This document shows positions 46,206 to 57,301 of a DNA stretch of 64,000 bases, piece after piece (the first letter of the stretch is position 1; every line of letters starts with the position of its first letter). The notes under the pieces were generated by a model. The model worked only from the letters and a program-made list of their open reading frames with translations, was not told the origin of the DNA and did no database searches. The position numbers and the translations under genes are program-made. The stretch is from Acanthosepion esculentum (lineage: Eukaryota > Mollusca > Cephalopoda > Sepiida > Sepiidae): assembly GCA_964036315.1 (NCBI GenBank), contig OZ038485.1, positions 103,743,593-103,807,592 of the forward strand, written 5' to 3'.

Positions 46206-48858
46206 AAATAAGTTGGAAAAATCATTTTTTTTTTGAAGGTGAGCATTTGACACACGTCCCTGACCACCAGAGAGAAATAACGTGTAGTGTGACAACATAA
46301 GAAGCCATGTTAATAGAGATTAATCAGCAAATAATGATAAATGGTAATTGAAAACATTGGTGTTTCTTGTATCAAATATAGAAACGTTTACTTGCTACCT
46401 GATGAGGGCAATATGCAACACAGTTTCTTTTTTATAGTATTTTTTAAAATCACTGAGAATTTATTTTTGCATGATAAGGGGTTCAGAGATTGCCTGTTAA
46501 ATTATCTTAAGGATATTATTCAGACAACAGAAAGTCTATTCACTCCTAAATTACTCTGACAAGAATTCACCAGGCAGCTGAAAATGTTCATGATTTATTA
46601 CTGTAATTGCGGCACAAGGCCAAAAAGATGAAGTGGGGTGAGGCTGGTCATCATTAACTATCCTATACCTAGCTAATCTGATTCATGACCCATTCATTCG
46701 CTACAATTAACTCCATCACAAAAAGTCATCCTTCACCATTCACTACTACATATACCACAATACCTCATATTCAGAGGGAACCTACAAAAAACACCCCATG
46801 ATGTAAAACTTTCTTTATGTAGAACTGTTCATATACAGATATATGTAAAAATATAATGATGGTATGAAATGAGGGGGAGAGATGGAACCCGAAAAAAACA
46901 AAACAAAAACTAAAATATAACAAAACACACAAACTAAAAATAATTGATGTTAGTAGGACCTGTCCATGCCTCAAAAATAGCAGTGTCCACTATATTTTGT
47001 CATCATACAAAATCAAGAGGCTCTCTTGCTAAGGAAGGATAAAATAAGTTCAGGCAAGGAAAAATCAAAAATCTGACCCAGTTGAGATGAAAAAGGGAGG
47101 CCAAAAAAAACAAACTGGGGAGGTTGGAAATTTCAACTTGAATCATAGCAAAAGCAGCAGAAGAAAACAGGCTGGGAACGACACTTACTCACATTAACTA
47201 GGTACATAAGAAGAGTCTATCTTAACCAGGGGGAAGGCTCCACAGGAAACAACCCCATTGTGATTTGGGAAACTATAAAAGAGAAAAATCAAGGATTGCC
47301 ACAGTTACCCACCTTATGTTGAAATCTGTTGATACAAAATGCTTTCTATCAGTTCTGATCTTCATCCTGAGCTGATGCTCAAAGAATCTGGCCAGATCCT
47401 GATGGGCAACTGAAAGTGTTTCCCTATTAGAGAAAAACAACTAACTTAAATTGAACTATTTGGGCTGAACTCATTTGAACCAGCGGGGGAGACAGGTTAA
47501 TCCAACAAAGCATTTGTTTTTTTATAACCAAGAGAATGTAAGTTCTGTTCGTATGCTGGGTAACAAATAGCGTCCATAGAACGGAACTTAACAGCCGAGC
47601 TCCAATAGTTTTTGTTACAATCACCAGGGTGTGCTTTTTAGTAGTATCCTTTTTTATTGATACAGAGACATCTCTCCAGGGATCAAGCTTCTATACTTAC
47701 TGCCTTCATTAACTGAAGCCGGAATTGAAAAATAAAAATGCTCGCAATCATACAAAGAACTTATACATAAAGTAACTGAAAATCGTAAAGTCTTCATTTT
47801 TTTTCTACATATAACGTGTCACAAGTTTACTTAGAAGAAAGAAAATAAATTATAAAGAAGAGCAAGTTCTACCACACTCCAAAAGTAAGCAGCAGTGAAT
47901 TAAAATGTTTTCTGATACTACTTTAAATGAAGCAAAAAAAATGTTCCCATTAAAAATAGTACTTGCTGATTCATGTTCATGGGAGAAAACCATCACCATT
48001 ACTTTTTGGTAAGAAGTAAGTTCCATTCAGAGAGGTTCTTTCCAGACTCCTGAGGATGCTTTCCTGTCTGCTACAATCTTAACCTCTTCAAGTCCAGGGT
48101 CAATCAATATTTATCCTATATAGCCTCATAATATACACTTCTTCCCACAACCTCAATCAATAACTCTACCTTGAGTGGCACTTGTACTGGGTGAATGAAA
48201 GCAAAAAAAAGAAAAAATATGAATGTTCAAAAAGCTTCAATAAAGTAAAAATTTTTGACCCTTCATTTTGGGTGCTTCTACAAGGTTGGAATCTCCAGAA
48301 CCTGACTTGCCTCATGCTATGCTCTGTCCAAATAAAACAACTGTCCAACCAATCCAAAGATGAACTGATCCTGATGTACAGTTTCTCTAAACCTTGACAG
48401 TAATGCATATCCATGCATAGATAAAACCATTCATTCTTTAATCGCTTTGGTATTATAGTAAAAATCTAATCACAACCTGTCATTATTATTAGTTTTATTT
48501 GGTCGGATAATATTTTTTTTTTATTGAAAATGATCCTGTGTCTTTTTTCCATTTTATTTTCAGGTAGCTATGTCTTTATTCTCTGGAGACAGCATACATT
48601 TCTCAAGAACACAAATATATTGCTTCAACAGCGAGGATGATCATGTTTCACTCCTACAAGTGGGAATAGACTGTATTCGAAAATCCTGGTTATTACTTAA
48701 ACTATAATACTAAGATTACAGGAGTCACGGACAAATATGCAATTATCTACCAGACAGATAGCTTAATATTACACTAACCTGTCATACCAGTCAAAAAAAT
48801 AACTGATCAAGTATCATTTTCTTGCACCCCACTCTAGAATGAATCTTTTATTTCTCTG
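46206..48858. other. no recognisable gene
   Basis: The longest plain stretch in the window, somewhat less AT-rich between 46560 and 48400. Frames are short and without motifs. GCGGCACAAGGCC at 46608 resembles a phrase I recall from octopus SINEs but stands alone. Confidence 0.35.
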
Positions 48859-48862
48859 TTAA

Positions 48863-49058
48863 CCCTTTAGCATTCAACACACTTAATTCCTCTGCATAAA
48901 TATTTGTGGTCAAAGTCTCACTGTTTGCATGACTTCCTGTTACTTGCAAGGAAATCATCATATATTATGACAGTATATATATGGGGCAGGTTACGGTAGA
49001 ATGAGCATTGAGAGCTAATATTTAGAAGGTGGGTTTGAGCGAGTTGAATACTAAAGGG
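48863..49058. mobile_element. piggyBac-type MITE, 196 bp
   Basis: TTAA flanks it (48859-48862 and 49059-49062). The ends read inwards as CCCTTTAGCATTCAACACAC and CCCTTTAGTATTCAACTCGC. No coding capacity. Confidence 0.85.
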
Positions 49059-49530
49059 TTAAAAGTACATATAATTTGTGAGTAATTTTTAATTTATACA
49101 TGAATTACTAATTTTATTTTTAAAAATAGAGTTTTTTTTTTATAAATCCAGCATTATTTGTTACTGCTGTTATCATTATATATAGTGGGCACACATGTTT
49201 GAGTAGAAAACCCCCCAAAAAATCTAATATCAAAAGGAAATTAATATCTACTGGCAGAGCAGTTGCAAGTATTATTAAAGAAAATATGCCTCCCAACACG
49301 AATCTCACCTGTATTTCCTTTAGAACTTGGAAAAACCATTTAAAAACAGAAAAACATTAATTCATGACACATTTTTTAAATAATTATTTTCATTATGTCA
49401 CATTTTCATATAAAAATTTGTTGATTTGTTGTATAATAAAAATATAAACAAAATGAAAAATAATATTCTTTATTTTCCACCGAATTGGTCAACATTTAAC
49501 CATAAATAACACAAATTCTGTTGATTTTAT
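49059..49530. other. no recognisable gene
   Basis: AT-rich. A hydrophobic minus-strand frame (49120-49308) has no ATG start and weak splice context. Confidence 0.35.
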
Positions 49531-50054
49531 GATAGAAATTGAATAGTACCTATTTTACACCTCTTGATTTTATGATTATAGTTATTATGTGAATATTAAT
49601 CAGCATTCAAAGAGCTTTCTAAAGATATACAACTTGACCATATTGGGTGATATGAAAATGTTAGCATATAGTGGCAGATGCACAAATCTGCCATTTTGAA
49701 TTTAGCCCAACTCCATAAAACCCTTGTAACTCAGGTCATAGTCAAAAGTCTACCACAAAATTTTGTACATATCTTGCCATAAAGGAGACAAATTTGTTGC
49801 CAAATTTTTTTTTTAAAGTTAGAGGTCAAGGTAAAACTATCTTCTTTGGTCTTTAAACAAAAAGATAAATCACCTTTTGGATCTGTCCAAAATGGTATAT
49901 AATTGATCTTTGTAGATGAAAAAACAACTGAGATATTGATATTTAAACATAGTGACTACTTTCCAAAATCCATCTTTTTAGCAAGGGTCAAATGGGCATA
50001 TCTCAGGAACCCTTTGACCAAAAGATGTAAAATAGGTACCATTCAATTTCTATC
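49531..50054. repeat. inverted-repeat pair about 0.5 kb apart
   Basis: GATAGAAATTGAATAGTACC then TATTTTACA (49531-49559) matches the reverse complement of 50026-50054 with one mismatch. This may be a MITE, but similarity drops quickly inside and no TSD was found. Confidence 0.5.
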
Positions 50055-50204
50055 AATTTCTAAACTGTACCAAATTTGAAAAAAAATTGTGTTGGTGATG
50101 GTTAGACCGTTGTTGAAATGACACATTATTTAGATTTAATCATCTTCAGATATTGTTCAGTAGATATTGTGTTGTTGGCAGTGGTTTTCTATATTTGAGC
50201 TGTT

Positions 50205-50360
50205 CTTGAATTCAATGACACATTCTGGGACACAGTGAGGAATAAGGTCTGAAGAATTTAACATTCATAGGGGAAAAAAAAGGATGGTAAAGAGTTAAAC
50301 ATTGCTTAGATGTAAAGGACAGAATGGTGCAGAGCCATGATCACTAATGTCTTGAAGGGA
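50205..50360. repeat. dispersed repeat R1, copy 3
   Basis: It shares CTGAAGAATTTAACATTCA, AAACATTGCTTAGATGTAAA, AGAGCCATGATCACTAATG and a CTTGAAGGGA end with copies 1 and 2. Confidence 0.55.
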
Positions 50361-50471
50361 AACAGCACAGAAAAGAAGAATCTTTGTTCTAGAAGACAGA
50401 CATGTCCAATAAAATGTTATTTATTCCCTTTTATCACTTTCAATGTTTTCATGTGTTCACCAGTCGTTTCA

Positions 50472-50475
<4 letters not shown>

Positions 50476-50532
<57 letters not shown>
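50476..50532. repeat. (AT)n microsatellite
   Basis: About 28 TA units. Confidence 0.95.
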
Positions 50533-50534
<2 letters not shown>

Positions 50535-51595
50535 CATTACTATTAAATATGATAAACATGGAATATTTTGTTCATGTTTTTTCATAATTCTGTTTCTCCC
50601 ATTTTTTGTACAAGGGATCAAATGGTTAATGCAATGCTATACAGTAATTGTTCATTGTTCTTTTCATCAGTTCTAATCAGTGGCAGACTGGCCAGGGTAT
50701 CAGTTTGCCTGATGGAAAGTGGGCCCCTATATCAAATAAAAATGCAATAAAGAATAAAAAAAACACAGACAAATAAAAACTTTATAAAGTCATCTGCACA
50801 CTATCAAGTCCAGTGTGAGAGGACATTTGCATAGCTAAAGAGGAAAGTTTAAGAAATCCGCTGTCTATGGGGAATCTGGAATCATACAGGTTATCCATTG
50901 AAAAGAAATTGTTAGATGAATTGGATGCAGAAGCAATTATTGGCAGACTTGTACAATCATCTAGTGAACACAAACAATTGCTCTTAGTCGACTGCATGCA
51001 ATGCTCTCATATGCTTTTGAAGTAACTTTTCCTCTGTAAATTTTACAGTAAACTATTTTAAAATATCGACCAATTACTTAAGATTAATAAACTATATAAT
51101 TCAATCATAACATTCTGCATTTACATATGGTATCTACTACTAGTTATATGTACAGTAATTACGTTGTAATTACTAAGAAATACACATTTTTTTCCCCAAA
51201 AAATTTAATTGTACTCTTTTACCATATGTATTTTTTGAAAATTTTATTTATTCATTATAAAAATTAAATGATAGTGTTGTAATTGTGGGTCGGATCTCTT
51301 TGTCTCCTGGCAACCAGTCTGCCACTGCTTTCGACAATTGTCTAATCAGGAAAAAACAGGGTATGTAGAGAAAAAAGAAAATTAATTGAAAGAGACAAAA
51401 GAAAAAAAATAAAGAGAAGTTTGTTGTCTTGGGATTTATTACGTTAATCTTTTAAAGTGGACAAAATTTGGAGTATTATACACACCTTATCTATGAAGGT
51501 AAATGGATACAATAATAAAAAAAACTGTACAAGTTTTAACAAATAGTAAATCCTCAATTTAACAGACTAACAGCAAAATAGGCAGTCTATTAAAT
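50533..51595. other. no recognisable gene
   Basis: AT-rich. A CAGTGGCAGACTGGCC phrase (50680) and CTGGCAACCAGTCTGCCACTG (51307-51327) are inverted copies about 630 bp apart, possibly ends of a degraded DNA element. Confidence 0.4.
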
Positions 51596-51951
51596 ACAAT
51601 ATACATATATACACACACATATATGTGCATATACACACACACATATATAATATATACACACACGCATATATATATAAAATACACACACACACATATATAT
51701 ATAAAATACACACACACACTCGCATATATATAAAATACACACACACACGCATATATATAAAATACACATAAAATACACACACACACATATATAAAATACA
51801 CACATACATATATAAAATACACACACACACACATATATAAAATACACACACACACACATATATATAAAATACACACACACACACACATATATATAAAATA
51901 CACACACACACACATATATATATAAAATACACACACACACATATATAAAAT

Positions 51952-51986
<35 letters not shown>

Positions 51987-52013
51987 ATACATATTTATAT
52001 ATAAAATACACAC
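51596..52013. repeat. compound (AC)n/(AT)n minisatellite
   Basis: About a dozen units of ATATATAAAATAC followed by (AC)3-7. On the minus strand the units give long Y/I/C/V-rich frames in all three phases, which are artefacts. Confidence 0.95.
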
Positions 52014-52627
52014 ACTTTATTACTCTTTCTGTAATTATGAATTTATTTAATGTAATATCTTTTTGTATTGTGGTTATTTTTGACGAATAAAATGTTTCTA
52101 TATTATTGTATTGGTGTGTTTTGCCTACAATTTACAACATCTGTTTATACAACAGATTTATTATAAATTTCATTTCCGTGAATAATTATATTTTCAGTTC
52201 AAGTTTTGATTTAATGTATATCGTAACGTAGATTGCCAGTTATGTTATTTTTTCAGCAGTAGGACAATATTTTACATAATTGTAACACAATAAGCATTTT
52301 TGTACTGGTGACTATTCATTTTCAGAAATACAAAGTGACTAATACAGGGTGAATAAAATTTTTTATCAATGAATGCCAAATCTTTTCTGTATGAAAACAG
52401 TTATTTATTATTATGGCAATGCACAGATAAAAAGGGAATCTCTTGGAAATCATGATTGCCTAAGTCTTGAATGGAAAATAAAATAACTTGTAAGCACATT
52501 TTCATCATTTTTTTAAACGTTTAATGTAAAAAAAAAAAAAATATTAATACTATCTACAGTACTGAACAAGGTAAAACTATTCAAGAAATTTCTCCACCAA
52601 AGTGGTTAAAAGACTACAAGAGCCTAC
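52014..52627. other. no recognisable feature
   Basis: AT-rich, no gene. Confidence 0.3.
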
Positions 52628-52677
52628 CTGGTGGACAAGATCATATCTTTCTTAAAGGTGTCAATGTTTGAGGCCAG
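52628..52677 (-). CDS. candidate 50-nt internal exon
   Basis: On the minus strand an acceptor (TTCTGGTTTTCAG) is followed by 50 nt encoding LASNIDTFKKDMILST plus a split codon, then a donor (GTAGGC). The peptide looks like ordinary protein, and the other two frames hit stops. Phase is 0 in and 2 out. No other exon is adjacent and the product is unknown. Chance occurrence is quite possible. Confidence 0.25.
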
Positions 52678-52933
52678 CTGAAAACCAGAATTTCAAATAA
52701 GTTGATTTCAAGGCATGTCGGCTCTTCCTCACCAACCTGACCTTGAACTAGATTACGGTAATTTGCGTAAATATCTGTGTAGACTGTAATGTCAGGTCTT
52801 TTGCTTGATTGTATCTATTGCATGCTCTGCTATTTGGATTAGCTTGCTCATACTGGTTGTTAGACTCACGTTTTGGGCATTGCACTTTCCAGCCTTCTTT
52901 CATCATTTATGTTGGAATATTTGAAATGTAGGA
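52678..52933. other. left member of a diverged direct repeat
   Basis: 52826-52872 and 53058-53103 share GCATGCTCTGCTATTTG-like, GCTTGCTCATACTGGTTGTT and AGACTCAC steps, separated by the ATT repeat and MITE. Confidence 0.4.
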
Positions 52934-53059
52934 TTATTATCATTATTATTATTATTATTATTATTAGGTTGGTGCAAAAATAATGTCGTTTTTCTCACAT
53001 AAGTTGAACGTCAAAAAACGACATTATTTTTGCACCAACCTAATATTATTATTATTATG
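52934..53059. repeat. (ATT)n split by a MITE
   Basis: ATT units occur on both sides (52934-52964 and 53041-53059) of the mariner MITE, which inserted into the array. Confidence 0.85.
52967..53040. mobile_element. 74-bp mariner MITE, MADE1-like
   Basis: It is flanked by TA (52965-52966 and 53041-53042). GGTTGGTGCAAAAATAATGT and a further TCGTTTTT form perfect inverted repeats of about 27 bp around a 20-nt loop (CTCACATAAGTTGAACGTCA). The ends are nearly those of the human MADE1/Hsmar1 family. Confidence 0.92.
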
Positions 53060-53694
53060 TGCTTTTCTATTTGATCATGCTTATCTTGGTTGTTATACTC
53101 ACAACATTTTGTTCAAAAAAGAGTTGATGACTAACCCCTTTTCCCCTCCATATATGATCAGCCATGCTTGATTTTACTGTATCTTTCTGGAAAACATCTT
53201 TTCGATGTTCTTTTACTTTTAGGAGGCAGCTAGTCTCTCCTTTGTTTTTCTTGCCACAACTGCATAGGATGGAATATACACAGTTCTAATGACACATTTA
53301 TAATGATAGCTCCTTATTTTAAAAGTTTCCGTGGTATTTTTCCATCATTTTCTCGACTTCTGAGAAGGCATCAGGTTAAAGGATGATCTAATTAAGACAA
53401 ACTATTAAGAAAATTAAATTATTTTGGCAGAGACATGATAATGCTGACACATTGGCTTCTGAAACATTCCTGGGTCAGGGTAATGAACAAGTTCCGTTGT
53501 TAATGTCTGTGCTTCAAAGGCATAGAAATAGAAATTTCTTTGAGAGCCATGGAAACAAGTTAAAAATAGCATTATGCATATTGATATATTTACTATAAAG
53601 TTTAACAAAGCATTTGTAAATTCATGTTCCCAAGTACTGGCAGGTTCAGCTCAGTGGTTAGGCCAAGGTTGATAGATTTAAAGTTTTAAATGAA
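53060..53694. other. no recognisable feature
   Basis: AT-rich with no gene. Confidence 0.3.
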
Positions 53695-54175
53695 GAGAGA
53701 GAGAGAGTGTGAGTGAGAAAGAGAGAAAAAGTATTAGAAGGGAAGAAAGGAAGGGAGATAGTGAAAAAGAGAGAGTGAGAAAGAAAAAAGAGAAAATATG
53801 AGAGTGAGTGAGAAGTGCAAGATAAGGGAAATGAGTGAGGGTGGGAAAGAGAGAGAGAAAGTGAGAGATGGAGAGAGAGAGCAAGACAATGTGAGAGATG
53901 GGGAGAGAAAGAGAGAGAATCTGAGAGACAGAGAGAGAGAGAATCTGAGAGACGAGGAGACAGAGAAAGAGAGAGAATCTGAGAGAATCTAAGAGATGAG
54001 GAGAGAGTGAGAGAATCTAAAAGACGGTGAGAGAGCGAGAGAATGCGAGAGACAGGGAGTGAGAGAATGCAAGAGACGGGGAGAGAGAGAGAGACGGGGA
54101 GAGAGTGAGAGACTGCAAGAGATGGGGAGAGAGAATGAGCGAGCGAGTGAATGCGAGAGACTAAGATAGATGGAT
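53695..54175. repeat. polypurine (GAGA) minisatellite, about 480 bp
   Basis: Units such as GAGAGAATCTGAGAGA and GAGAGACGGGGAGAGA repeat with sparse pyrimidines. The frame at 53798-53992 is compositional. Confidence 0.95.
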
Positions 54176-54489
54176 GAAGAGACTATATTTGTTTAACCCA
54201 ATTCCTCTTGTGTCTTTATTTCTGGCCCTATCAAGGCCACAACAAAGACTAAAATGGAGTTCAATTAATTGAACAAAATTTTAAAGGTTCAAAACTATTT
54301 TACAGTCTTTAATTTTTTTTTAACAATTCGGCCCTCTCCATTTGGATAATTGGCACAATCTAATTTTCTAACCTCTTCATCAAGTACATCTATATGCTTG
54401 TAAACTCTCTAATATCTATGTGGTATAAATATTCATATCTATTACTTAAAATTGTATGCATTTAACTACATACTTTTAGCTGATTATAG
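54176..54489. other. no recognisable feature
   Basis: AT-rich spacer. Confidence 0.3.
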
Positions 54490-55050
54490 ATTGATTCATT
54501 GATTTGTTTTTTATAGCTTATCAACCTTTTGTGAAAAATAGTCCTGACCACTGCTTTACCGGTAGTAGAGAAAAATGACAATGCCCAGCCACTGGTTGAA
54601 CGGTGGGTAAACACTTGTAACTATTTTTATATCTACTGTGAAACATTACATACCAATTATTTGTGAATTTTGACTCAGGAGGTCAGGCAGAAGGGTTAAA
54701 ATTGTTCAGGAACGCAAAGCTCAAAGGGTTAAGATTGTAAGAATTTTTTGGAGATAAAGATTCTCTGATACAAGTCCTAATTAACTCATAGCTGAGGAGA
54801 GAAGAAGTAGCTTCATACCTTTCCCAAGGGTTTTTTGCACATAAGTGAATATAATGAACCCGACTGGAATTGGAACTCTTCTTGCTAATTTCTAATTGCA
54901 AGTCATTATTCATTATACTACCGGTATATCCAAGCTTACAGCACCTGGTATTCCCAAGCAGTCACTCGTCTAGGTACTGACTAGGTTTGACATTGCTTAA
55001 CTTTGATGATCATACAAGCAGCACTGTTTCAATGTGATATGGCCATAAGC
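54490..55050 (-). mobile_element. composite 5S rRNA-tRNA SINE, copy 3 (with insertion)
   Basis: On the minus strand the order is a 5S-like head (55050 down to 54932), GGATATACCGGTAGTATAAT (A side), GAGTTCCAATTCCAGTCGGG (B box), CATTATATTCACTTATGTGC, and the end GTTGATAAGCTATAAAAAAC with an AATCAATGAATCAATC tail. About 200 bp at 54536-54733 have no counterpart in the other copies and replace part of the 3' body. Confidence 0.85.
54932..55050 (-). pseudogene. 5S rRNA-like SINE head
   Basis: It reads GCTTATGGCCATATCACATT, GATCATCAAAGTTAAGCAAT, TAGTCAGTACCTAGACGAGT, then ACCAGGTGCTGTAAGCTT. At 119 nt it is the most complete of the three 5S-derived heads. Confidence 0.87.
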
Positions 55051-55069
55051 CAGTGAACTATAGAATCCT

Positions 55070-55335
55070 CAGATGTACAAGTAGCTTAATGGTTATCAGG
55101 AAGCCAAGTTCAAATTTCGGCCTATTCTACTGTGTTCACTTGGTACAAATACTATTGGGAAAAGCATGAATCCATCCCTTCTTGCCCCACCCTATAGGTT
55201 AAATAGCAGAGTAACCTTGGGTGGCAGTCAGTCTGTGAGAAGGATAATTCTGAATTGATTTCTAAACTGTGGAGAAAACAATGAGAAACCACTCCACTAT
55301 CTTTAAGTTGTGACAATTCATAGATAATAAACGGA
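55070..55335 (+). mobile_element. tRNA-derived SINE, subtype B
   Basis: GTACAAGTAGCTTAATGG and GCCAAGTTCAAATTTCGG form the head. The body has TGGGAAAAGCATGAATCC, TATAGGTTAAATAGCAG and the end GTTGTGACAATTCATAGA. It lies head to head with the composite SINE. Confidence 0.6.
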
Positions 55336-55948
55336 CAGAATCCTGATGGGACAAAAAAAAAAAAAAAAAAATACAATCTCCAGGCCAGGCTGAATCATGA
55401 ACTGTTGTTAAAACTTTAACTGGAGATAGGAAGTAGAAATTAGTTGTGGGAACAGTAGGTATTTATCCGTGCACCCACATTGCAACAGAATATGACACAA
55501 GGTCAGTTTAATGTGGGATTTCCGAAAAGCCATTCAAAAATTTCTGAAAACCCCCTCGACACATCCCCTTTTTCAGACACCTCAAGCTCCAGGTAATGAC
55601 CCCCAGGCCTCTCCCCAAAGACAGGTACTTCCTGGAGGGAATGGTCCCCTGGGGCTTGAGTTGATATTATTTCAAACTACCCCGGTTGTAGGAAGAGTAA
55701 AAGAACGTTTCAATATGTTTTATTTCGTTTGGTTAAGTTCACAATGTTGATGTGCCCAGTGAGAATCAAACTCTTCTGCAATAAGTTACAAAAATAGTAA
55801 TTTGAGCTATAGAGACAAAAAGAAAAAAATTACACACACAACATGATGAATATTAGCAGTCAAATTTACTTAGATTTTTTTCCTATTCAAGTAAGTAAAA
55901 TTATTTTTATTATATTAATTATACAGACATATGGAAATCCTTTACGGT
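55336..55948. other. non-coding, with a less AT-rich hairpin patch
   Basis: The patch 55500-55745 contains the hairpin listed next and a plus-strand frame (55511-55750) with no known motif. The rest is AT-rich. Confidence 0.35.
55581..55660. repeat. imperfect hairpin, 80 bp
   Basis: CTCAAGCTCCAGG pairs with CCTGGGGCTTGAG with small bulges, and inner TGACCCCCAGG pairs partly with CCTGGAGGGAATGGTCC. Confidence 0.6.
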
Positions 55949-56254
55949 CCAAATATTGGCGACTGCCGTTTACCGGGCTCGCCTATAACAGCAGTAGCTA
56001 TTATCATCTGCTTCATGAAAAGCACACGACAGCCAAGCTCTTTTTCTTTTCTATTTTATTAAAACAAAATAATTATCGTCAGCTTATTTTTTTCTTTTAC
56101 ACGAAACAACTGAATTAAATTACCTAAACAAGGACAGGAAATTTAATTCATTTTTACTTAATAAAAGAAAAGAAATACTTAGTAAGCAAGCGATAATTAC
56201 AATTATTAAGTTCCTAAGTGTGCCCGGTAAACGGTAGTCGAGCCCAAATATTTG
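55949..56254. mobile_element. TIR element, 306 bp
   Basis: The left end CAAATATTGGCGACTGCCGT then TTACCGGGCTC matches the right end read inwards, CAAATATTTGGGCTCGACTA then CCGTTTACCGGGCAC. No coding capacity. Superfamily unknown; related end sequence occurs at 31690-31760 and 31985-32050. Confidence 0.65.
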
Positions 56255-56659
56255 CCGCAGAACACAAAATTAAAACGTTTTTTTCAAGAGTTTTCTAAGT
56301 AACGATTTACCACGTCTGACATTGTCCCATATCATAAAAAAAACTTCGCATGTATTTTTAGCCATAACATTAATCCTAAAACTGGAGATTTATGAAAGAA
56401 TCATCTACAATTAATATCTGACCTCCTTTTTTTTAAAAAAAAAACAAAAACAAAACAAAAAACACCAATTTTTGTCTTCGTGTCAGTACATTTTGAACCC
56501 ACCCAATATCACCACACAATGTAAGCGTCGAAGCGAGATTCACCTTGACATTCTTAGTCCGGTTAAAACTTAATCTACAAGTAACAGTCAGTGATCTTTT
56601 GAAAATTTTCAAAGTGAATGCAAACACACGCACACATTTACAGCGACTACATTACCCGT
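56255..56659. other. no recognisable feature
   Basis: AT-rich with an A run near 56430-56465. Confidence 0.3.
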
Positions 56660-57100
56660 ACATCGATTATCCGGACGTAAAATGAGGAGTAAAATTGAAA
56701 TCACTAGAAAACTTTTTTTTATCCGACGTAAAAACCCATTTTCATCGCAGACAAGCGTTTTGAAAATTTAGAAAACCACACTCAACGTTTAACAAAAATT
56801 GACAAATGTTTAACCAGAAACTATCCTTTAAACAAATACATCTACTTTTTAATCCAGTTTCGGGAGTTAGTTGCCGTTTTTCATCCAAAGTCAGCCGAAC
56901 AAAGAATTGCAGCAATTTTCTATAAAAATAAATAAACTTGAACAAAGCATTTGAAAATGTTATTTGTTGTTAATGTTTATTTTCTTTCATAAAATGAATT
57001 CTTTTCTTTTTCGAAAATTTGGGTATTCAATTATCCGGATTTTTTAATTATCCGGACATATTTTTGTCTCAAGGCAGCCAGATAATTAAATTATGGAAGC
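56660..57100. mobile_element. possible pogo/Tigger-like remnant
   Basis: CGATTATCCGGACG (about 56660), CAATTATCCGGATT and TAATTATCCGGACA (57027-57062) resemble the repeated ATTATCCGGA steps at the ends of some pogo/Tigger elements. Boundaries are not defined. Confidence 0.35.
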
Positions 57101-57107
57101 AATTTAG

Positions 57108-57109
<2 letters not shown>

Positions 57110-57141
<32 letters not shown>
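57110..57141. repeat. (TG)n microsatellite
   Basis: About 15 TG units. Confidence 0.95.
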
Positions 57142-57142
<1 letters not shown>

Positions 57143-57301
57143 GCTATAGGAACCTGAGCGCAAATTGGATAATTTGGCAATCAGGGCACTTTCTAAACAT
57201 TTTCGCCTGAGTAAATTGCTTTTTTTTTACCTTTTTTCAAGCAACATTTTTCAAATGAAATTATGGTCAGATCATAGAAGTAAGTGCATTGGATGCTGAT
57301 G

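Noticed and set aside
49120..49308. Minus-strand frame that looks like a signal peptide (RFVLGGIFSLIILATALP)
   Set aside because: It starts with GTG, not ATG, the putative acceptor lacks a pyrimidine tract, and hydrophobic frames are common in AT-rich DNA.
51559..52013. Three overlapping minus-strand frames of 125-150 codons rich in C, V, Y and I
   Set aside because: They arise from the (AC)n/(AT)n units and are open in all phases.
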